Source: Psychromonas arctica DSM 14288
GTDB taxonomy: Bacteria > Pseudomonadota > Gammaproteobacteria > Enterobacterales > Psychromonadaceae
Reading direction: 5' to 3'
Length of the DNA: 64,000 nt
NCBI RefSeq assembly: GCF_000482725.1
Contig: NZ_AXWP01000001.1
Span: 230,460 to 294,459 of the forward strand
Part shown: piece after piece, positions 57,326-64,000 of the stretch
Layout of the letters: each line of letters starts with the position of its first letter
Numbering within the stretch: position 1 is the first letter of the stretch
Notes under the pieces: generated by a model
Database searches by the model: none
What the model saw: only the letters and a program-made list of their open reading frames with translations
Told to the model about the DNA's origin: nothing
Program-made: the position numbers and the translations under genes

Positions 57326-58152
57326 TAGCCTTGCCTCGCAGGGTCAGAGTCTACCGCTGTGATTAATTCAGGTTTCGCAGATGTTCTTGGCCATAATAAT
57401 GCTTGCCCTTCCACTTCTACACGTGCAACAGAAGTATTATAAACTTCAGAAATACGTTCAGCAGTGAACACAACGTCAACATCACCTGCAGCCACTACCT
57501 TGCCTTTTTCTAACATAATAGCTTGATGGCTAAATGTTTGCGCATGGTTAAGATCGTGTAATACCCAAATGATAGTTTTTCCATATTGTTCGTTTAAGCG
57601 TTTCACAATATGTAACAACTCAACTTGATGGCCAATATCCAACCATGAAGTCGGTTCATCCAATAAAACGATATCAGTATCTTGTGCTAATACCATTGCC
57701 AACCAACACCGCTGCGCTTCTCCACCAGACAATGTTTCAATGGCGAGGTTTGCAAATTCAAGCACTCCAGCTTCTTGCATCGCCCAATGCATTTTTTGTT
57801 TATCTTTTTTGGTTAATGGCGCAAACCAACGGCGATGAGGGTGACGACCAAATTCAACGAGATCAGCCACCGTCAATCCCACTGGAGTGGCATGTCGCTG
57901 TGGTAGCATCGCTAATCTGATCGCTAAATCTGCACGGGAGTATTGCGCGACTCCCTTTCCAGATAACGTAATATCACCAGTACTGCTCGTTTCTAAGCCA
58001 GCAATGAGTTTTAACAAGGTACTTTTACCCGACCCATTAGGGCCAACTAAAGCGGTTACTTTGCCTTGTTGAAATTTGCAGGAAATATCATTTAGAATTA
58101 ACTTGCCACCTAAATGGCAAGATAAATTATTCACAGTTAATAGAGCAGTCAA
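57325..58152 (-). CDS. fhuC: Ferric-hydroxamate ABC transporter ATP-binding protein
   Basis: A 275-residue ABC ATPase: Walker A VGPNGSGKSTLLKLIAG, signature LSGGEAQRCWLAMVLAQ, Walker B DIVLLDEPTSWLDIGHQ and H-loop WVLHDLNHA. AMLPQRHATPVGLTVADLV is typical of the FecE/FhuC subfamily for iron chelates. First of the fhuCDB genes and 2 bp after the receptor gene. It powers FhuB. Confidence 0.93.
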   Translation of the reverse strand: MTALLTVNNLSCHLGGKLILNDISCKFQQGKVTALVGPNGSGKSTLLKLIAGLETSSTGDITLSGKGVAQYSRADLAIRLAMLPQRHATPVGLTVADLVEFGRHPHRRWFAPLTKKDKQKMHWAMQEAGVLEFANLAIETLSGGEAQRCWLAMVLAQDTDIVLLDEPTSWLDIGHQVELLHIVKRLNEQYGKTIIWVLHDLNHAQTFSHQAIMLEKGKVVAAGDVDVVFTAERISEVYNTSVARVEVEGQALLWPRTSAKPELITAVDSDPARQG

Positions 58153-58154
58153 CG

Positions 58155-60359
58155 TTAGAATGCCACATTGTAGTTAATAGAATAGGTACGACCTTGGCCC
58201 TGGAACTTAACCAAGTCAGAATTCGCAATCAAAGTACTATAAGTATCTTGGGCACGTTGAGACCATAACGTATCGTATTCTGTATTGAATAAGTTAGTAA
58301 TACCAAACTGGACTTTACCAACTGGTAACTTAATGCCAGATAATAAATCTACCGTGTTATACCCTTCAAGCTTGCTACCACTTGCATCTTTATAATCAAA
58401 CATTTGAGTGGTTTGAAGACGAGTAGCAAATTGTTCAGTATGCCAATTGAGATAAGCGGTTAACTTAGAAGGACTAGCGCTGGCAACTGACAAATCTTGC
58501 CACTCTCCATCCACCTTAGTTTCACTAATAATGTAATTAAAGTTCCCCCCCGTGCTAATTTCTTCTGTTAAGTAAAAGTCTAGTTGTGCTTCTAAACCAT
58601 AAATACGTACTTTATCATCAACAACATCGACAGTTTGATCCGCTTTATTGTAATCAACTTTTTTATCAGAAATAGAGTAATAAGAAGCTAACTGCGCAGA
58701 AAATAATTCGTCATTAATACGGTATCCCAATTCAAGCGCATTTGTCTTTACTCCTTCTAATGGATTTTCAGAAACGTTAACGCTGCTGGCTACCGTGCCG
58801 TCTGCATTATAAACACCTTGTCCATAATATTTAGCTGGGTCAGGTACTTCAAAACCTTGCGAGAAGTTAAACCATAACTGTTGTTGCTTTGTTAATTTAT
58901 AAACTAACCCTGCATTAACTAAGGTATTACCGTAAGCTTTTGTTCCCCCCCCTATTGCCTCTGCAGAGGCTAAAGAACCCGTTAATAATTTATATTGTTG
59001 AGCCGCGCCAACAAAATCACTTACTTTAACATTCGTATATTGATAGCGAAGGCCTGCGTGCACATTCAATGCAGAGTTAACGTCATAATCACCCTGTAAA
59101 AATCCAGCAATAGAGGTTGTTGCGATATCAGGGTAACGCCCTGCCGCACCAATACGGTTATTAATTAAACCGCTAGAAGCTAATGCTGTGCTGATATCAT
59201 AATAAGTTTGAGTCGCAGAGAACTTTTCGTATTGAGCATCGATACCGTACACTAAGCTAAGTGCGTCAGTAGGTTTAGCAGTAAACACCAATTTTGAACC
59301 GACCACTTTAGTATCTTGCTCAGATCCCCCTAAAGAAGAGTTAGCAAAATCGGGAAATGGATTGAAACGTAATGATTCTGAGCGATAAAACAATTGTAAA
59401 TTCATGGTCTGATTATAAAAATCACTATTAATGTAGTTAGCGGCGATTAAATAACGATCAGTTTGTGCTTGGTCATCAAGTTGGTAACCATCGACCATAT
59501 TGATCTCTTGGCTTGGGTCAGAAATATTACCGTAACTCGTTCCGTAATCCACTCCATAATCACTATCTTGGCCACTATTATAATACTGCGCCATTAATTC
59601 CAGACGTTGCGTATCAGTAAGATCGAAACCTACACTACCCAATATATCTACTTGAGATACATACTGAGAGCTAGTTTGTGTGACATCTTGCAACACCATA
59701 TCGCCGTTTGCATCATACATAGCATCAGAGTGGTCATAAGAAATTGCTAAACGAGCATCCAGCGTATCAGTACTTGTTGAGAGAGCTTGAGCGACTTGAT
59801 ATTGCAAATCTTCACTATTATTAAACCCTGATTTAGCACCAACCCAAGTTTCACTATTACCCGATACGTTATTGCCTTTTTTGGTAATAATATTAATGAT
59901 ACCGCCAGTACTACCTCCGCCATACATAGCTGATGCACCAGAGATCACTTCAATACGGGAAATATTAAATGGGTTAATAGAATCAAATTGACGACTGATA
60001 CTACGAGAAGAGTTCAATGAGATACCATCGATCATCACTAAGGTTTTTCTGCCTCGCATGTTTTGGCCAGAATTGGTTCGAGATTGACTGCCCATATCCA
60101 AACTTGGAATTAAGTTGGCTAATAATGCTTTGAAATCAACACCTGATTGCGCTTGCTCGGCAATTTGCTCTTCTTCAATGACCAACACCGTTGCTGCAAT
60201 ATCACTGATACTTTGCGCACTTCGGTTCGCGGTTACAACCATTGCATAACCTTCATCATCGACTTCAGCCTGAGCCAGTAACGGCATCCCTAACATTGCG
60301 ATAACAATAGGATTTAAGATAAATTTAATTGATTTTGATTTTGATTGCGCTAGTTTCAT
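58155..60359 (-). CDS. iutA: TonB-dependent ferric aerobactin receptor (IutA-like)
   Basis: A 734-residue outer-membrane receptor. A signal peptide (ending LLAQA) and plug domain (MVVTANRSAQSISDIAATV, SQSRTNSGQNMRGRKTLVMI, DGISLNSSRSISRQFDSINP, SGASAMYGGGSTGGIINIIT) precede a 22-strand barrel ending FGITNLFNTEYDTLWSQRAQ and YSINYNVAF. Segments such as WFNFSQGFEVPDPAKYYGQG and the final GRGRT-like QGQGRTYS match IutA of enterics and vibrios. ATG 60359 begins MKLAQSKSKS. It leads fhuCDB; no aerobactin synthesis (iuc) genes are present, so it may serve uptake of foreign siderophore. Confidence 0.88.
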   Translation of the reverse strand: MKLAQSKSKSIKFILNPIVIAMLGMPLLAQAEVDDEGYAMVVTANRSAQSISDIAATVLVIEEEQIAEQAQSGVDFKALLANLIPSLDMGSQSRTNSGQNMRGRKTLVMIDGISLNSSRSISRQFDSINPFNISRIEVISGASAMYGGGSTGGIINIITKKGNNVSGNSETWVGAKSGFNNSEDLQYQVAQALSTSTDTLDARLAISYDHSDAMYDANGDMVLQDVTQTSSQYVSQVDILGSVGFDLTDTQRLELMAQYYNSGQDSDYGVDYGTSYGNISDPSQEINMVDGYQLDDQAQTDRYLIAANYINSDFYNQTMNLQLFYRSESLRFNPFPDFANSSLGGSEQDTKVVGSKLVFTAKPTDALSLVYGIDAQYEKFSATQTYYDISTALASSGLINNRIGAAGRYPDIATTSIAGFLQGDYDVNSALNVHAGLRYQYTNVKVSDFVGAAQQYKLLTGSLASAEAIGGGTKAYGNTLVNAGLVYKLTKQQQLWFNFSQGFEVPDPAKYYGQGVYNADGTVASSVNVSENPLEGVKTNALELGYRINDELFSAQLASYYSISDKKVDYNKADQTVDVVDDKVRIYGLEAQLDFYLTEEISTGGNFNYIISETKVDGEWQDLSVASASPSKLTAYLNWHTEQFATRLQTTQMFDYKDASGSKLEGYNTVDLLSGIKLPVGKVQFGITNLFNTEYDTLWSQRAQDTYSTLIANSDLVKFQGQGRTYSINYNVAF

Positions 60360-60563
60360 GGTTAATTCCATTTATATAAATAAGATATTCACATTTAATA
60401 TTGTCTCAGCTTTCAATACGTTGAAGCCTTACCGCTATAATTGGCAGCTTCATGCTTTACAGAGACCTCGAGTTAATTTTTTAATCTAGTGTTTAAAGTG
60501 CAGCTACACACTGTTTGTCTGAACAAGTGACTAATTCGTATTTATATTGTTAGCTTCCTCCCA

Positions 60564-61793
60564 TTACACAGAACCTGAACTGAGTTTATCTAATACAGCA
60601 GTGCGTTCAGTGCTTCGGCTTGCTTGAAGGTAAATGGCAAACCAAGTCGCTAACATGCAACTAGTAAGCAAAATAAAACTCACTAACAAGGATTGTTCCC
60701 CAAGTAATAAAAGTGCCCCTCCTACTAACCCACCAAAAGCATTGCCCAAAGTATGTCCTTGGGAGACCGCCGCTGAGGTGCGCGCTTTATGAAACTGACT
60801 AGCATGCATCGCTAACGCGGTATACCAAGCAGGTGCCATCGATAACGCAGCACTGATCAAGATAACCGCAAGCATAAGTTGTTGTTGCAACACAAATAAG
60901 CAGCAACCTACAATCAAAGCGGTAGAAATAGTCATTAAGAAGATGGCCGGATAACGGCTAAGAAGACGATACACAATAAATAATGAAATCAGTGCGCTGG
61001 CACTGGCAGCAAACAACAGGTGAGCCGTCATCTCTGTCGCTAAATTGGCGCTGTTGTATTGCGCTAATAATAAAGGGCCGAGGCTAAATTGTAATTGTGA
61101 TGAAAACAAAGAGAGTAAAAGTGCACTGATACACACAATCACTAATAAACGCTGGCTGAAAAAGGAAAACAATGGCGTCGGCGCAATTACTTTACCGTGG
61201 TTGATAGCTGTAAATGCCGGATCGAGGTGTTGTTTTGAATCATGACTGAAACAAGCAATGAGCAAAGCACAGACTGTCACCGTTAAAATAAACCATAAAC
61301 TAAAATAATCATTATTAATTGGTACAAAAGTTAATAACGGTGCAGTCAGTCTTCCGACATTAGTTGCAATACTAGACCAAACTAAGCGTTCGCCTTTTAT
61401 ATCATCACGTGACAAACTAAGTTGGGCACTAGGAGTGATTGCGCTACAGAAAATACCGTGTAAGACACGACTTACACACAGTGCAAATAATAAGAGCGTC
61501 CCTGTAAGCTGACTATATTGTAATAATAAAATAAAGCTAAGTTGAGAAATAATAAAGCCCAATAATACCCATTTTACAACCACCAACAGTGATTGTTTCG
61601 CGCTAAAACGCTTATCTAACAAATGCCCCCATTGACCGCAGAACGCCATGAAAATAAGGGTACCTAAAGATAAAGGTAATGCTAATTGCAACGCAGTAAG
61701 TTGACCCTGTAACATCATCTTAGGGATCAGTATTAAAATCGCACCTTGCAATGCGCCTAATACCCAACATGATAAAACGGCCATCCCTTGCAT
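60564..61793 (-). CDS. MFS transporter, possible siderophore exporter
   Basis: A 409-residue inner-membrane carrier with about twelve helices: LGTLIFMAFCGQWGHLLDKR and SRVLHGIFCSAITPSAQLSL are MFS-like. Vibrio and enteric aerobactin loci often begin with such a carrier (ShiF-like). Starting upstream of iutA and preceded by two Fur-like boxes, it is the first gene of the iron operon. Direction of transport and substrate are not shown by the sequence. AAGGAT precedes the ATG. Confidence 0.75.
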   Translation of the reverse strand: MQGMAVLSCWVLGALQGAILILIPKMMLQGQLTALQLALPLSLGTLIFMAFCGQWGHLLDKRFSAKQSLLVVVKWVLLGFIISQLSFILLLQYSQLTGTLLLFALCVSRVLHGIFCSAITPSAQLSLSRDDIKGERLVWSSIATNVGRLTAPLLTFVPINNDYFSLWFILTVTVCALLIACFSHDSKQHLDPAFTAINHGKVIAPTPLFSFFSQRLLVIVCISALLLSLFSSQLQFSLGPLLLAQYNSANLATEMTAHLLFAASASALISLFIVYRLLSRYPAIFLMTISTALIVGCCLFVLQQQLMLAVILISAALSMAPAWYTALAMHASQFHKARTSAAVSQGHTLGNAFGGLVGGALLLLGEQSLLVSFILLTSCMLATWFAIYLQASRSTERTAVLDKLSSGSV

Positions 61794-61834
61794 TGCTTAT
61801 CCTTAATAAAATTATTGATAAACCACAATCATTT

Positions 61835-61853
61835 GCGAATAGTTATCAGTTAC
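61835..61853 (-). promoter_or_regulatory. Second Fur-like box upstream of the MFS gene
   Basis: On the minus strand GTAACTGATAACTATTCGC fits the 19-bp Fur consensus at 12 positions. It shares an 11-bp core, TGATAACTATT, with the stronger box, in the opposite orientation. Confidence 0.45.
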
Positions 61854-61865
61854 ATACATGGTATT

Positions 61866-61884
61866 GTAAATGATAACTATTGTC
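61866..61884 (+). promoter_or_regulatory. Fur box upstream of the MFS-iutA-fhu operon
   Basis: GTAAATGATAACTATTGTC agrees with GATAATGATAATCATTATC at 14 of 19 positions, 73 bp ahead of the MFS ATG. Iron-dependent repression of the operon is expected. The rest of the 61.8-62.18 kb stretch is AT-rich with no gene. Confidence 0.7.
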
Positions 61885-62145
61885 ATTAATATTTTGTTTT
61901 ATTATTGAACTTTTTTCAAAAACATAAAATATGACGTAGGGGATTAAAAGAAATGAATTAAAATAAACAAAAGGGCAACACAATTATAAACAGGACTGAT
62001 CCGCTATTTAGCGGAATTGCTACTAGATGGCTAAGAATCACTAAGGAATAGCAGAAAATGTTACTGAACGTGAAGACCAACCAATAGAAAATACAATGTA
62101 TTGTAATATCCTAAAATAAAGTGACTTGAAGTGAAGAGAAACAGG

Positions 62146-62175
62146 AAAAAAAAGCGCCTAACTCCGTTAAGCGCT
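62146..62175 (-). terminator. Terminator of pncA-pncB
   Basis: On the minus strand AGCGCTTAAC-GGA-GTTAGGCGCT forms a 10-bp stem (one G-T pair) followed by eight T, starting 7 bp after the pncB stop. Confidence 0.92.
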
Positions 62176-62181
62176 CAAAAA

Positions 62182-63402
62182 TTATTTAGAGATTCTTACA
62201 ATACTTGGGTCGATACCATATTGACTGGCGAGATATTGCAAATAACCTAGGTCTTCACACATACTTTTACCGGGCTCATCAGAAATTTTAGCCACTGGTT
62301 TACCATTAACCGAGATCATTTTAATCACAATACTCAATGGCACATTACCCACATCATTCATCAAATTAGTACCAATACCAAAAGAGACTTTAATACGCCC
62401 TCTAAATCGTTTCCAAATTTCAATCATGCGCGGGAAATCCAATGAATCACTGAATACCAGAGTTTTGTTGAGTGGATCTATTTCCATCTTTTGGTACAAC
62501 GCAATGGCTTTTTCTCCCCAGACAAAGGGGCAACCACTGTCATGACGTAAGCCATCATAAAGTTTACCAAAATAAGGATCAGAGAAATCACGAATGAAAG
62601 AATCCATCGAATAACAATCTGTTAATGCAATACCAAGGCGTCCTCTATATTCCCTAACCCAACCTTCTAAGGCAGCAATTTGTGCATCTGCTAAACGAGT
62701 AACAGCCTGCCAACTTTGAAACCATTCATGCGCCATCGTGCCAACTGCTGGTAAACCTAGCGTTCTCGCAAAATGTACACTGCTGGTGCCAAGAAAAGAG
62801 TCTGGTAGTTGTGTTTTCAAGGTTTTTAATACTTCTTCTTGCCAATCTTTACTGGCACGACGTCTGGTACCAAAATCGATAAAATTAAAGCCAGTCAAAT
62901 CCCCTTCCGCTTTCAGCAATGCAATTTTTGAAGCTAACTTTTCACGCGCCACAAAAAGGTCAAAACCGCCACAATTAATATAAGTGTGTAATTCACTAAT
63001 GATCGATAATGCGTAAATTTCAAATAAACTAACATGCAACAAAGGGCCATCAAAACGCAAATTAATATTTTCACCATCGCAATGCAGGTGAATGAATTTC
63101 ATGTTTAATTTAAAGATCCGTAAAAACTCAATAAAATCAGGTTTAATAAAAGACAACTTCGCTAAATAATCAAGTTCTTGCTCTGAGAAAGATAAAGTAC
63201 AGATATGTTCAAGTTGTTTTTGAATTTCAGGAATCAATGGAGTTAAATCTAATCCTTCCTTATTTCTACATGCAAACTTCCATTGCACATTAACAAGACG
63301 AAACTCAGCCGCGTGATAAAAAGCCTGCAACATGGTAATTTTATAAAAGTCGATATCCATTAAGCTATTAATCAACCAGCGATCTATTTTTTCATTACTC
63401 AT
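62182..63402 (-). CDS. pncB: Nicotinate phosphoribosyltransferase
   Basis: A 406-residue enzyme joining nicotinate and PRPP to nicotinate mononucleotide in NAD salvage. Motifs: LMDIDFYKITMLQAFYH, FIDFGTRRRASKDWQEEVL, GTSSVHFARTLGLPAVGTMA followed by HEWFQSW (His is phosphorylated in E. coli PncB), LVFSDSLDFPRMIEIWKRF and KVSFGIGTNLMNDVG. Its ATG overlaps the pncA stop (TAATG), showing translational coupling. Confidence 0.95.
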   Translation of the reverse strand: MSNEKIDRWLINSLMDIDFYKITMLQAFYHAAEFRLVNVQWKFACRNKEGLDLTPLIPEIQKQLEHICTLSFSEQELDYLAKLSFIKPDFIEFLRIFKLNMKFIHLHCDGENINLRFDGPLLHVSLFEIYALSIISELHTYINCGGFDLFVAREKLASKIALLKAEGDLTGFNFIDFGTRRRASKDWQEEVLKTLKTQLPDSFLGTSSVHFARTLGLPAVGTMAHEWFQSWQAVTRLADAQIAALEGWVREYRGRLGIALTDCYSMDSFIRDFSDPYFGKLYDGLRHDSGCPFVWGEKAIALYQKMEIDPLNKTLVFSDSLDFPRMIEIWKRFRGRIKVSFGIGTNLMNDVGNVPLSIVIKMISVNGKPVAKISDEPGKSMCEDLGYLQYLASQYGIDPSIVRISK

Positions 63403-64000
63403 TAAAGCTCCAATTCCTGACTATTAGTGATCAGTTTTGCGCCTGCATTTTGCATCGTCTCACAGGCAGTTTTAGTCGATTCACTGTCAACACCTCGACA
63501 TGCGGCTAAATTAACAATAACTTGAAATCCAGCTCGGCAAAGCTGTAATACAGATGTTTTAACGCAATAGTCAGTGGCTAATCCACCGACAATAACGACT
63601 TCAATTCCCCGTTGCTTTAACCATTCAATAGCACCAGTACTTTCAGTTTCCGCAAGGTCGTGATAACAAGCACCATAGGGATGCTTAAATGGTTGCTCCC
63701 CTTTTTTCACTAATAAGTCGTAATCAGCTTCATTAGGTAAGCCTGGAATTAACGTATTTCCTTTTGTCCCTACCACACAATGAGCGGGCCATTTAATATC
63801 TAAATCAGGATATTCGCCTTCTACAGGGGTCATCACTTGGTCAGAAGATTCTGCTATCCAAGGAGCTTGTGCTGGGTGACAATCTTTACTGACTAAGCGA
63901 TAACGCGTAAACACAGCCTGTGTATTTAACTCTAGTGCAATAAAATCTCCCTCAATAATGGGTAATTCATCAGGACACAACGGAGTAAAGCCACACTGAG
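63402..64000 (-). CDS. pncA: Nicotinamidase/isochorismatase-family hydrolase, partial at the window edge
   Basis: About 199 residues of the C-terminal and central parts of a PncA-like enzyme that turns nicotinamide into nicotinate. The frame stays open to the window end (QCGFTPLCPDEL), so the true start and the catalytic Asp lie outside. Visible: metal/substrate residues in SKDCHPAQAPWI, KWPAHCVVGTKG, the Lys in KKGEQPFKHPYGAC and the nucleophilic Cys in VGGLATDYCVKTSVL. Coupled to pncB, so the pair takes nicotinamide to NaMN. Confidence 0.9.
   Translation of the reverse strand, partial: QCGFTPLCPDELPIIEGDFIALELNTQAVFTRYRLVSKDCHPAQAPWIAESSDQVMTPVEGEYPDLDIKWPAHCVVGTKGNTLIPGLPNEADYDLLVKKGEQPFKHPYGACYHDLAETESTGAIEWLKQRGIEVVIVGGLATDYCVKTSVLQLCRAGFQVIVNLAACRGVDSESTKTACETMQNAGAKLITNSQELEL

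Overview
The window looks like the chromosome of a low-GC, probably cold-marine gammaproteobacterium. Protein similarity and gene order point towards Psychromonas and its relatives among the Alteromonadales and Vibrionales. This is inferred from remembered family sequences; no search was run. Most of the window is conserved core genome with neighbourhoods familiar from enteric bacteria and vibrios: glk/hexR/pykA, gmhA-yafJ, malQ-glgB-glgX, yeaD-gap, cysK-ptsH-ptsI-crr, yffB-dapE, yajQ/panE, hinT-lpoB, yejK/yejL-yejM and pncA-pncB.

Layout. 1-1.6 kb: the 3' end of a group II intron (maturase C-terminus plus domains V/VI), then a lone HExxH metallopeptidase. 1.96-8.2 kb: tRNA-Ser(GGA), glk and hexR divergent around two HexR-like operators, pykA, a GST and a GGDEF protein. 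8.6-10.6 kb: two membrane proteins (YjiH and MarC families). 10.6-13.9 kb: a decayed island bounded by about 105-bp direct repeats that each carry the 3' end of marC; it holds a LacI fragment, a LysR regulator, a broken kbl and a TRIC-family gene. 14-18.4 kb: dinB under a LexA box, and copA with cueR and a CueR-type promoter. 18.5-23.6 kb: a dicarboxylate/amino-acid symporter, an AlkC-like glycosylase, yafJ, gmhA, a MITE-like repeat and a YeaC-like gene. 24-33.2 kb: glycogen/maltodextrin enzymes, yeaD and gap, with a HexR-like site ahead of gap. 33.2-34 kb: a gene-free, repeat-rich stretch. 34-46 kb: sbcB, cysK, the general PTS genes, dapE with an M15 peptidase and a PilZ protein, yajQ and panE. 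45.3-49 kb: three lipoproteins (LPP20, a TPR-like one, LpoB) next to hinT. 49-53.3 kb: a two-domain PTPS-like protein and yejK/yejLM. 53.7-61.9 kb: an iron-siderophore island (MFS, IutA-like receptor, FhuC-FhuD-FhuB, nitroreductase) behind Fur-like boxes. 62.2-64 kb: pncB and pncA, the latter cut by the window edge.

How the parts fit. Sugar metabolism dominates: PTS uptake, glucokinase, GAPDH, pyruvate kinase, glycogen branching and debranching, amylomaltase and hexose-6-phosphate epimerase. HexR-like palindromes at glk/hexR and gap suggest that one regulator ties several of them together. The iron region combines an aerobactin-type receptor with hydroxamate ABC import and a possible exporter, but shows no siderophore synthesis genes here.

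Most unusual items: the marC-end island relic, the family of structured intergenic repeats, a pentapeptide minisatellite in the mature N-terminus of FhuD, a histone-H1-like basic tail on GlgB, the group II intron scar beside a Lit-like peptidase, and the LPP20/TPR/LpoB lipoprotein trio. No CRISPR array, integrase, complete insertion sequence or clearly new multi-gene system was found.
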